Assembly (NCBI GenBank): GCA_022494885.1
Contig: JAGVSM010004499.1
Location: forward strand, 62,001 to 126,000
From: Micrasema longulum
Lineage: Eukaryota > Arthropoda > Insecta > Trichoptera > Brachycentridae
DNA length: 64,000 nt
Reading direction: 5' to 3'
In this document: positions 55,742 to 64,000 of the stretch, piece after piece
Layout of the letters: each line of letters begins with the position of its first letter
Position numbering within the stretch: position 1 is the first letter of the stretch
Program-made: the position numbers and the translations under genes
Notes under the pieces: model-generated
Database searches by the model: none
Seen by the model: only the letters and a program-made list of their open reading frames with translations
Told to the model about the DNA's origin: nothing

Positions 55742-55924
55742 GTGCCAGGTACCGAGTGGTAATTGCATACCTCAGGTATCCATGGTACCTATCATATTAT
55801 ATCAAGTAAAATCTGATTAAACTATCTACTGCTGTTGGAAAAAATTGCGATTCACTTTCAACAATAACAAATAACTATGGATTAATACTACATTGATCGA
55901 TTTTTAATACAAACAAACCATCAT

Positions 55925-56262
55925 GCGGTTTCTCCTTAGGGGTAGACAGAGAGGATAGAACGCCATATCACTATGTCTTTGCGTACAGATCTCCTTTCCT
56001 CTACATTCATACATCAGATCTTCTCGCGCACGCGCGCCGCATACTTCGACTTCTTACATGTCTGTACTGTCCATTATCAAGTATTTGTTGGATTTGATCA
56101 TGTCACGTCTTTCTCCATCTTCCTCGATTTCTGCACCCATCATCATTAGCATCGTAAATCTTTTTAGCCGTTCTTTTACCGTCCATTCGCTCTACATGTA
56201 CAAACCATCGCGGAACTCCTTTACTGATTCTGTCGATAATGCTTAACTTAGCCTTACAGAAT
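55925..56262 (-). pseudogene. RTE-like LINE 3' fragment, minus strand
   Basis: Minus frame: KLSIIDRISKGVPRWFVHVE, RMDGKRTAKKIYDANDDG, RNRGRWRKT, then a stop. The 3' end carries GTGATATGGCGTTCTATCCT and CTACCCCTAAGGAGAAACCG. RGRP is mutated to RGRW. Confidence 0.78.
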
Positions 56263-56759
56263 GTACTGGTCTCGATACTTTGATAATGCATCACTGAAAA
56301 AGGAAGTTCAGTGCGACAGGAAATTGAATATATAAGAAGTTTTATGACGCGCGGTAAAATTGGAGTATATAATTTACGGCGAAGATTCTTGAAAAATGTA
56401 TGAAAATAATTCAAATGATTCTTTCAAAAATAAACTACTTTGAACGACAACACTAGTTCTCTGAAATCAACCAATGACACAGTGTTGTTATACATTTCCG
56501 GTTTTCGGGAAGACAACCCTCCAATCAAGATTCACCGTAGAGAGCTCGTGCCAGACGGAGTAATTTCAAAATAATAAAACTTTAAAATTCATTTATACGA
56601 GTATAAATATATTTTTATGTATTTTGAATCTTGAAATAGAGCACACATGAATGTATTATTATGTGTGCTCTAATAATAACACTATACATATATTTTATTT
56701 ATAAATTGTTTAACACATATTTTTTAACCTTCAGTTTGAATTTTTGAAAAAAAAAATTG
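56263..56759. other. Unassigned DNA with a perfect hairpin
   Basis: TAGAGCACACAT (56637-56648) and ATGTGTGCTCTA (56661-56672) form a perfect 12 bp stem with a 12 nt loop. The remainder is AT-rich, without features. Confidence 0.5.
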
Positions 56760-56880
56760 CCTTACATTTGTTTATTTTATTCATATAAATACATATATAT
56801 TACAAAAAATAATAACGTATCCCTAACTCTATGAGGCCAAGGCCCCGTGTTAAGTTGGGATACGACACAATGGAAAGTGG
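56760..56880 (-). mobile_element. LINE 3' UTR fragment, minus strand
   Basis: On the minus strand, CTTAACACGGGGCCTTGGCC, TCATAGAGTTAGGGATACG, then ATGAATAAAATAAACAAATG and a weak A tail. Typical of a Jockey-like 3' UTR, no coding part. Confidence 0.4.
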
Positions 56881-57245
56881 AAGCAGTATATTATTAAAAA
56901 ATTGCAAAATCAAAAATTTTATCATAAATATCTTAATATACATTTGAACAACACGTTCGTTGGTATATAAATCTATGCATTATCTCACAGCAGTCTCCTG
57001 AAATAACATTTTCCCTTAAAAAACCCCAAACTTGTACACTTCTCTTGAAAATGGCTATATAAAATAGAATTTGGTAATTTCGCCTTTTTTCTAAATTGGG
57101 GCTATTTTATTATTTATTATTTTAAAATTACTTAAAATATTTTGCTCTCCAATTCATTTATAATCATGTCAGCAAACAATGATTCATAACAAGAAAAAAA
57201 TAATAAATAAAAAATATTTCCTGTAAGGTATTTTTAAATATGGTG

Positions 57246-57285
57246 TTCTGACGAAGAGTCGGGTACATCTCAAAACCGGTAGACT
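57246..57285 (+). other. Hammerhead-like motif, copy 2 (decayed)
   Basis: TTCTGACGAAGAGTCGGGTA, CATCTCAAAACCGGTAGACT aligns with 48531-48570. Stem II no longer pairs fully and GAAAC has become AAAAC, so the core is broken. The shared flank (AGACTTAAAAA) shows the two are copies of one repeat. Confidence 0.4.
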
Positions 57286-57554
57286 TAAAAAAAAATTGTA
57301 TCAATATTTAATCCATACTTAATCGAAATTTGTAATTTGTTCTTAAAGTATCGAATTTTTCTGCATTCTACAGTCTATTAAAAATATTTGATAGCCTATG
57401 CATATATGTGTGCGTAACTGAGAGTTTTCATATAAATTATTCTAGTGTCACACAAATAAAAATTGTATATTTACTAACAAGTACAATAACATTGGCATTA
57501 AACTGAAAGCATTGTACATCAATTTTAAATAAAAAATCTCAAAGACGTTATCTT

Positions 57555-57642
57555 TCTCTGTTGCAGCAAATTTAGATCTAAATAACTCCCCGGGGAGGAA
57601 ATCCAGCTAGTCTGCAAACATTTGGACATACTCGAATCATTA
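57555..57642 (-). repeat. Family B terminal fragment
   Basis: CTCTGTTGCAGCAAATTTAG, CTCCCCGGGGAGGAAATCCA, GTCTGCAAACATTTGGACAT. Close to the end structure of 53501-53682. Confidence 0.6.
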
Positions 57643-58362
57643 CAATTAATTATTTTTTATGGTTTTTATAATTAGGTTAAAATGCGGGCTCCGCAATACC
57701 AGTACGTTTTCATTTACAAAAGTTCTACTTTATCCACAATGAGAAAGTTCATTGGTTTTAAAAAATATATATATTTGTTAATATACTATTTAACTAAGCC
57801 AAAATTTTTTTTTAAAAAATTTGTGTGTCGTTTTATTAGTGCTATAATTTTTTATCGATTTTTGTTTCTGATATTTTTTCTCTGGTATTTTGATCATGTT
57901 CATGTTGTCTTTGATTTTTATTTCCAAATGCATATTCGTGTTTAATATTATCATCACAAATTGGCTTAGTTTGATGGTCTACTGACTATTAATTTTTTTA
58001 TAAAACCACAAAACATCCTCATTTGTCTCTGTTCAGCTGCTAGGATAATTTCAACAATACGAACATAAAGAATGGAGCAGTTTTACCGAAATATGGTAAG
58101 GTATTTTTAGTATCCACAAATGAATACTGCCAGTAGGTGATCCATCAGAAATCCCAAGTAATTAGTAATTAGCAGAATGGTCGTGTGTGCGAGTAGGAAG
58201 TAGGAAGGGAATGAATGAGATCATAGTGCGTGACGGAATGTTTTAACAAGATTAGGTATAATAACATAATCATCGATAGTTTGTCATAGTTAAGTCAATA
58301 ATGCCGTATCTACTCGAATCAAACTAAAATGCCACCAACTAAAGCCAGTGACGTTTTGAATG
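57643..58362. other. Unassigned AT-rich DNA
   Basis: The plus-strand open frame 57682-57945 is Phe/Tyr-rich low-complexity translation, not a gene. Confidence 0.3.
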
Positions 58363-58425
58363 GGGAAATATCACCTTTTTTTTCAATTATCAATTGACAA
58401 GGGTCTATAAAATACTATAAATAAA
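58363..58425 (+). mobile_element. Family C MITE fragment
   Basis: GGGAAATATCACCTTTTTTT, then GGGTCTATAAAATACT, matches the left 60 bp of 3521-3854. The right end is missing. Confidence 0.5.
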
Positions 58426-59994
58426 ATCTATAGCACCCGCTTTTCCCTATACATTTTATTTTGCATACTGTCATTCTTATCTTTCGAGATAGTTACGTAT
58501 TAACAACTCTAACATTTATGTAGGATTAATGTAGTTGAGGGTTGGTTGGAGTTCCTACCCCAGTTAGATTGACAGAGAAGACAAGAGGTTGCTGTTTAAT
58601 GCGTATTTATTACGTGGCGAATAAGATACAGCACTTGGTTGTATTGCGCGAGCGTATCGGCGATGATGGGTTGAAGAGACTGCACTTGAACTACATGCTG
58701 GAGCGACTGAACTGGTTGGGCTGACTGACTTGAACGGGCTGACTGTGGTCTCTTTATAGACGACGTTCCTTTGTAGTTCATTTCTTCATGGTAGGGACGA
58801 TGTGAATGTACTGCAGAACAATGCTCCCGGTTCAACGTGCTATTGCACATAAGAGTTGCATTATACGAATGTATTGGATTCGATAGAAAATGATGACATT
58901 GCATCGTCGGTCATTAGTCTACTTCAGGTGAATTAATTTAACACGTGTGTGTCATCGATTATGGACTACCTACATGTGGTATAGGTTTGCATATTCTACC
59001 GTATTCTAATGCGATGCCCTCCAGCCACCCGAGCTTACCTCATACCCTGCGAGACCCCTAAATTTATCATCCCCCACCCCCTAATGTTGGCCTTTATAAG
59101 GCGAATTTCTAGCCTGGTTTGTAGTCGTCTTCCTACCTTTCTGCTTGCCTATCTTTTAGGTAATTTTTTGGTAAAGACACCCACTCAGGGCTCTCCTAGC
59201 GAACCGGCTTGCTTTCCTTTTCTGGAACTCTTTGGTACTAGACTACGCCCTGGCTCTCACCCTGTCCAGTCATATTATGCTGTCATCCCTTCCTAACATA
59301 GTCGCTTGCCTTATTTGGCATCCGGGTTCATTGGTCAGACATATAATTAGATTATTCCAGACCATAGTAACTAATCCCGAGTACCTACTAAATGAAGTAC
59401 GAATGCTGGCTGCTAGGCCCTTTCGCTAACGTCTGAATACGGTATAAAACATCACATTACTAGGAAGAGCTAGTTCGGTTGTTCGAGGCGCACACGTGTT
59501 TTGGTCACCCGGAATCCGAAATCACCCCCTGTCGTAAACAATAATTCCGGTGCCCCTCAATCTGTACAATCAGTGCTTGCCAACCCGTGAAACCAACGAT
59601 ATTGTATTTATTTAATTTGCTAGTGCTTGTACTGTATGTAATGTATCAACTGAATCAACAAATATCTTTGAAATATAACCAGACGTGTTATAAATCTAAA
59701 TTTTGTGTTATTTGCCGATGTAGTAGCACACGGAGAATGATAAATCGACGCACACTAGAAATTGACAATTTATTTTTGTTTAGAATATAAAGTAGCGTAA
59801 AAAATTATTGACAGATACACTGAGGTATAATTGAATAGTGATGATGCTTTATAGAACGATTGTTTTAAATTATGTTCCGAAAAATGAGCGTTGTTGCGTG
59901 AGCATTGCCGTGCGAAACGCGCGATAGAGTAAAAAAGACTAGCTGCCTATGCCAAGTTTACTGTAAATTCAAAGCTGTATGTCGCGCCTTTTTT
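58426..59994. other. Unassigned DNA, less AT-rich, possible LTR-like control region
   Basis: 58500-59600 differs from its surroundings: balanced composition, and a TATA-like GGTATAAAACATCACATTAC at about 59441 followed by TTCGGTTGTTCGAGGCGCAC. An LTR or other promoter-bearing element is possible. However, I found no matching second LTR, no primer-binding site and no gag/pol in the window. The open frames (59009-59429) show no domain. Confidence 0.3.
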
Positions 59995-60490
59995 AGTTTG
60001 TCCAAATGTTTGTAGACAAAAGACTGGATTTTACCCCCTAGGGGTATTAAGATTAACAGACTACTACATGGATGGAAAATATTTTTGAAAAGGAAAATAT
60101 GGAAGTCTAGTCGTTTACAGTGCTTATGACCTGTCATCGGTTGATTTAAGTGACTTTACACGCATTCACTTTGCCTTTGAAATGTCTATTTTTCTTCCGT
60201 TATATTAAACCAACCCATCCAAGAAGAAGTATAAAAATTGTAAAGTAGTTTTCAGGCATTGCCGAGTAAGTAAAATAATTTAATCAGGTGAACCTCTTCG
60301 CAGCAATAAAGGTTTCAATTATAGATTTAACTTCGCCATTACCAACAGATAGAAGAATTGACGAAATACAAATGTTCAAACATGGTGGATGTTGTCAGTC
60401 AATGACAGGTTTTAATCCCTGTAAATGCCTAGACTTCTATGTTTTCTTTTCAAACCTGTTTTCCATTTCTGTTGTAATTTGTTGACTGAT
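59995..60490. mobile_element. Family B foldback, long form
   Basis: Left terminus GTTTGTCCAAATGTTTGTAG and left arm GGAAAATATTTTTGAAAAGG, GGAAGTCTAGTCGTTTACAG, GACCTGTCATCGG. Right arm CAGTCAATGACAGGTTTTAA, CCCTGTAAATGCCTAGACTT, TTTTCTTTTCAAACCTGTTT is its imperfect mirror. Centre (about 60180-60390) includes GCAATAAAGGTTTCAA. Confidence 0.75.
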
Positions 60491-60989
60491 ATTTTCTTTG
60501 TTTTTTCTATTTTATTTCCTAGTTTCTAGCGTCGTTTGAACGCTTCGTGTCGTGTAGATGAGTGGGTCAGTGGGTGGTAGATGTTCTCGGCACTTAACAT
60601 CAATTTGACACAAAAGTCGTCGTATTATATAATTTTCAATAAAATGCTAAAATCATAATAACGTAATCGATATTAATACCTCCTATGAATGGATCGTTGC
60701 GGCATGGGGTCCATTGTGAGATTCTGGCGTTTCAATAAAACACACAATTACGAAATGAAGCATTAACCCAGAAAACTCGCCAAATAAATAGTATACCTAT
60801 TCTTGTTGTATAATTGCAGAAGTCGGAGCCGAAGATCGTAATCTGACTTTTTTGTAGGGCGCTTAATATGGGATTTTTACACCATTGAAATGATAACAGT
60901 TTATGCGATATAATGATCAAACAAAGCTTTTTTTATTACAAACCCGAGTAATCGAGGTATAGAAGAAACGTATATTAGTACGATAAGCT

Positions 60990-61651
60990 TAACATATTAC
61001 AACAGAGATGAAGAACATTTTAAAGAAGGTAATATGGAAATCTAAGCATCTACAGGGCTTATGACCTGTCATTGGCTGGTTTAAGTAGCCACTTTACACA
61101 CTGTGTAACATTCACCATTCTGCCCATATTTTAACAATTATATCCCTTCAATTCTTTCATCTGTTGATGTTTGTGAAGTTAAAGAACTGAACCCTTTATT
61201 TATGCGGGTTAGATTAATGTAATTGAATAATTTCACTTACAAACTAGGCAATGCCTGAAATGTTTATTTTTAAATTATTATACATCTTCATGGACCAGGT
61301 GGGTTTATCAACAATATTTTAAGTCTGTCCAAATTTCCGCAGACAAGGACTGGATAAAACTCCCTGGGGAGCTGTTAATATTAACATATCACAACCTTTC
61401 AACAGATGAAAGAATTGAAGGAAAAAAAATGTTCAAATATGGGCAGAATGGTGAATGTTACACAGTGTGTAAAGTGGTCACTTAAACCAGCCAACGACAG
61501 GTCATAAGCCCTGTAGATGTCTAGACTTCTATATTACCTTCTTTAAAATGTTCACTATCTCTGTTGTAATATGTTAATATTGACAGTTCCCCAGGGAGTT
61601 GAATTCAGTCCATGTCTACAAAAAATTGGACAAACTCAAAATATTGTTAAT
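60990..61651. mobile_element. Family B foldback pair with flanking duplications
   Basis: Left arm from 60992 (ATTACAACAGAGATGAAGAA, TACAGGGCTTATGACCTGTC, ATTGGCTGGTTTAAG) is mirrored at 61440-61600 (ACTTAAACCAGCCAACGACA, GGTCATAAGCCCTGTAGATG, CTCTGTTGTAATATG). A second internal terminus sits at about 61318-61370. Both sides carry TACGATAAGCT (60979-60989 and 61652-61662), consistent with an 11 bp TSD. Non-coding, about 662 bp. Confidence 0.78.
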
Positions 61652-61740
61652 ACGATAAGCTAAACAATAAGGTCGTACAATGTTTACTAATACCTTAAAT
61701 ACTTTGACTGCAAACATTACTAGAAGAAAAAAAAACCAAC

Positions 61741-61830
61741 GTTATTGAAGGATATTTATTTATATATCAACGGTTCAAAGAACCTTTTACAATAAAAAGT
61801 TTTACAGAAATAATCACAGCAGTGAATAAT
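61741..61830 (-). mobile_element. Possible LINE 3' UTR tail, minus strand
   Basis: On the minus strand, TTGTAAAAGGTTCTTTGAAC, CGTTGATATATAAATAAATA resembles the short-hairpin plus AAATAAATA tails of other LINEs here. No coding sequence. Confidence 0.3.
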
Positions 61831-62657
61831 TTATTATGTAATATATAATATGAAATATAACTATTTAATTCAACTAAATAATTAAAACTAAACAAATTAG
61901 TAAAATATATTTATTTTTTTAAACTGCAAAAAAGTAAAAAAGAAACGTACAAATCTAAGACGACAGATAAAAGATAACAATTAAAGTGAGAAAACCTTAT
62001 GTTCTAAATATAAATATAGCTAATTAAAATTGATAATAATTTAACATAAACATGAAGTGACTAGTATTTAGCTAGGTAATAATGAAAAAGAAAAATAATG
62101 CTACAATAAGATTTTATAAATAATACGTTTTTTGGATCAATATGAAAGCTAAAAAATCTTAATAACACCTTTATTTTATCAGTTGGTTGGAAGAAGTTGG
62201 AATTTGGCAATAAATCCACAAATGCATAATTTATAAATAAAGAAATAAACAAAAATACATATCAAAAAAAAAAACAAAGGTAAATTTAATAATATATTTT
62301 TAAATAAATTCATTCCTTTTCTAAAACATAACGAGTGAGATTACATTTTAATGCATTTACAGAGTTTGTATTAAAGATATCAAATATTTTTTCGAACTTA
62401 TTTCCATACCTATGTATTCTGGACATAGCTGAATAGGTGAATGAAAGAAATATTAAATTTTATTCACATATCTTTATGTTTTGGCAAGAATTACTGCAAG
62501 TTATTTTTCACGCTACTCCTCCTTGAGGACAATAATTATCTACTCTTTTTTCGTATTCCTAGCAAATATTTATCATACTAACTTATTTATTTTACTTCGG
62601 CTTAAAATTATCAATTTCAGTATATCTTTTCTTTTTTGCTCGTTATTTCCTCGTAAC
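61831..62657. other. AT-rich spacer
   Basis: No feature recognised. Minus-strand open frame 62061-62252 is low complexity. Confidence 0.3.
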
Positions 62658-62745
62658 TTAGGATCGGTCTCGTGGTGCAATGATCAACGCGTTTGCCTAC
62701 CGTGCAAGAGATCTCGGGTTCGATTACCGACATGGTTGATTTGAA
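62658..62745 (+). mobile_element. tRNA-derived SINE head
   Basis: GGATCGGTCTCGTGGTGCAA, TGATCAACGCGTTTGCCTAC (A box region), GGGTTCGATTACCGACATGG (B box 62717-62727, one mismatch). The AT-rich body GAAATATTTATTTAAAAGG follows. Fragments of a similar head occur at 26222 and 21160. Confidence 0.65.
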
Positions 62746-64000
62746 ATATTTATTTAAAAGGGCGTTTTCACACTAGATAGTCCCGGGGGGGGGGACTCGA
62801 TTATGATGGGAAGGTAAAGACGTCATACCTTCATCTTGACGGTATAGTTGAAGATAAATTCTCTACAGCGATCTCGTCTGTCGCAATCCTGATCTGGGCC
62901 TCGTTTACAATAAGAATTTAAATTTATCTTCAATTTTATCTACAAAGTAAAATTAAGTTTTCTGTATAAAAAGAAGAATATGCATAGATTTTTTTTTTCT
63001 AAACATACTCAACTATTTTTTTTATTTTTATTTATTTATAAAGCATATAACACAAAGTATTTTTCAAGTAACAGTATTTTACAACAACTCGATTCGGGAC
63101 ATAAATAATATTAACATTAAAAAAATAACACATATTGAGAATAACAAAGAAACAAAGCAAGTTTAGCACCTTTATAACTAAATATAGCACAACAATATAT
63201 ACGCCAAAAACCTTTTCTTACACGAGCAGAATAAATATATTAAAAAAACGATTTTTAGAATAAAAAAAGTAATGAATCTACTAAGGGAGGTAAGGTCATT
63301 GACATCACATGCCATGCAGATGATGCTGCCATAGTGATGATGAGAACATATCCATCTCAGTTAGTAAACATCTGGATGCCTAAGAAATGTCATGGCAATT
63401 ATAGGTGTAAGAAATGTCGTGTCAATTATAGGTTACCGACGAAGATACTTTAAATGTTCGTGCAAATAGACTCATTTTCGTACACAAATATCGGTTTTTC
63501 TTTATAGACAGTCGAAGATAACTATGTTAACTTCCCATTGTAATCGGGGCCGTATGTTGTCTTTATTCGTTTCCTCTTCGAGTCTAATGGCCGAAAACTA
63601 AAGGGCACGCGTTGAAAAAAACCGTTCTTGTACTTAAAGATATAATACAATCATTTCAACAAAGGCATTGGTGATTCGATTCGAATTAATTTGACAGTAA
63701 AATACCCCATTAGTTACATTACTGGCAACTCTTGTCTTTTAATAAAACTTGTAATTTCTGTCATTTGACAGAACAATGAAAGTAGGCACAATATTATGGA
63801 CAATATTTACAATATATAACTATTATTATGGTGTTTTAGTGAAGGTCATCTAGTGCGCTTATTGCCTCTGCGCTGCGCTCATAGGAAGGAGGAACGGCAC
63901 CCATAACGACTGCCTAGCATTGTACATTATTTATTTATTTAATCTTTACTAGATCAGTTCATAAATAAACATATTATTTATTGTTGTCTAATTTAAATAA
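62746..64000. other. Unassigned DNA to window end
   Basis: Includes CCCGGGGGGGGGGACTCG (about 62783-62800). 63005-63060 may be a minus-strand LINE tail (CTTTATAAATAAATAAAAAT on the minus strand). No gene recognised. Confidence 0.3.

Noticed and set aside
58500..59600. LTR retrotransposon
   Set aside because: No second LTR, primer-binding site, polypurine tract or gag/pol found in the window.

Overview
This window reads as repeat-dominated, non-genic DNA from an animal nuclear genome, most probably an insect. It is AT-rich. I found no exon of a host gene, no rRNA and no intact tRNA. Every protein signal I recognise belongs to a transposable element and is broken by frameshifts, stops or 5' truncation. 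The insect call rests on the element mix: non-LTR retrotransposons (LINEs) with endonuclease/reverse transcriptase (RT), RTE-like LINEs whose C-terminus contains RGRPRKTW and NRRACM motifs, tRNA-derived SINE heads, short foldback/MITE families, and a ZMYM1-type hAT element. A lepidopteran or hemipteran would fit, but the sequence does not settle the order.

Layout. 0.5-9 kb: a LINE 3' end (550-867), two TA-flanked MITE-like elements (3521-3854, 4318-4786), SINE heads (5583, 5885), the first copy of MITE family A (6599-7040) and a minus-strand LINE tail (7796-8640). 9.7-13.3 kb: a LINE C-terminus whose coding DNA has expanded into a 15 x 18 bp minisatellite (9745-10014), then a plus-strand LINE 3' end into which a minus-strand RTE-like LINE inserted with a perfect 13 bp target-site duplication (TSD). 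15-25 kb: an internally deleted hAT transposon with perfect 8 bp TSDs (18411-19259), repeat pairs E and F, and a LINE 3' end with poly(A) and near-perfect TSDs (24549-25165). 26.8-36.2 kb: five LINE C-terminal fragments, a SINE abutting an RT fragment, many pieces of foldback family B and GC-rich islets. 38.2-41.9 kb: the largest element, a 2.85 kb LINE (endonuclease plus RT) nested with B elements inside a pair of about 48 bp inverted repeats. 42.9-50.4 kb: family A copies, RTE-like fragments, a 289 bp hairpin (114 bp arms, 110/114 paired) and an inverted-repeat element carrying a hammerhead-like core. 50.4-64 kb: mostly unassigned DNA with a full-length family A element (55164-55741) and large family B palindromes (59995-60490, 60990-61651).

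The elements do not form a pathway. The window is a record of successive insertions. Orders that can be read directly are: RTE-like LINE after the plus LINE (11.3-13.3 kb), LINE and B elements inside the inverted-repeat element (38-42 kb), and an AT-rich insert splitting a B copy (29.0-29.3 kb). Family names A-K are local labels. Clade names come from recognised motifs, not from a search.
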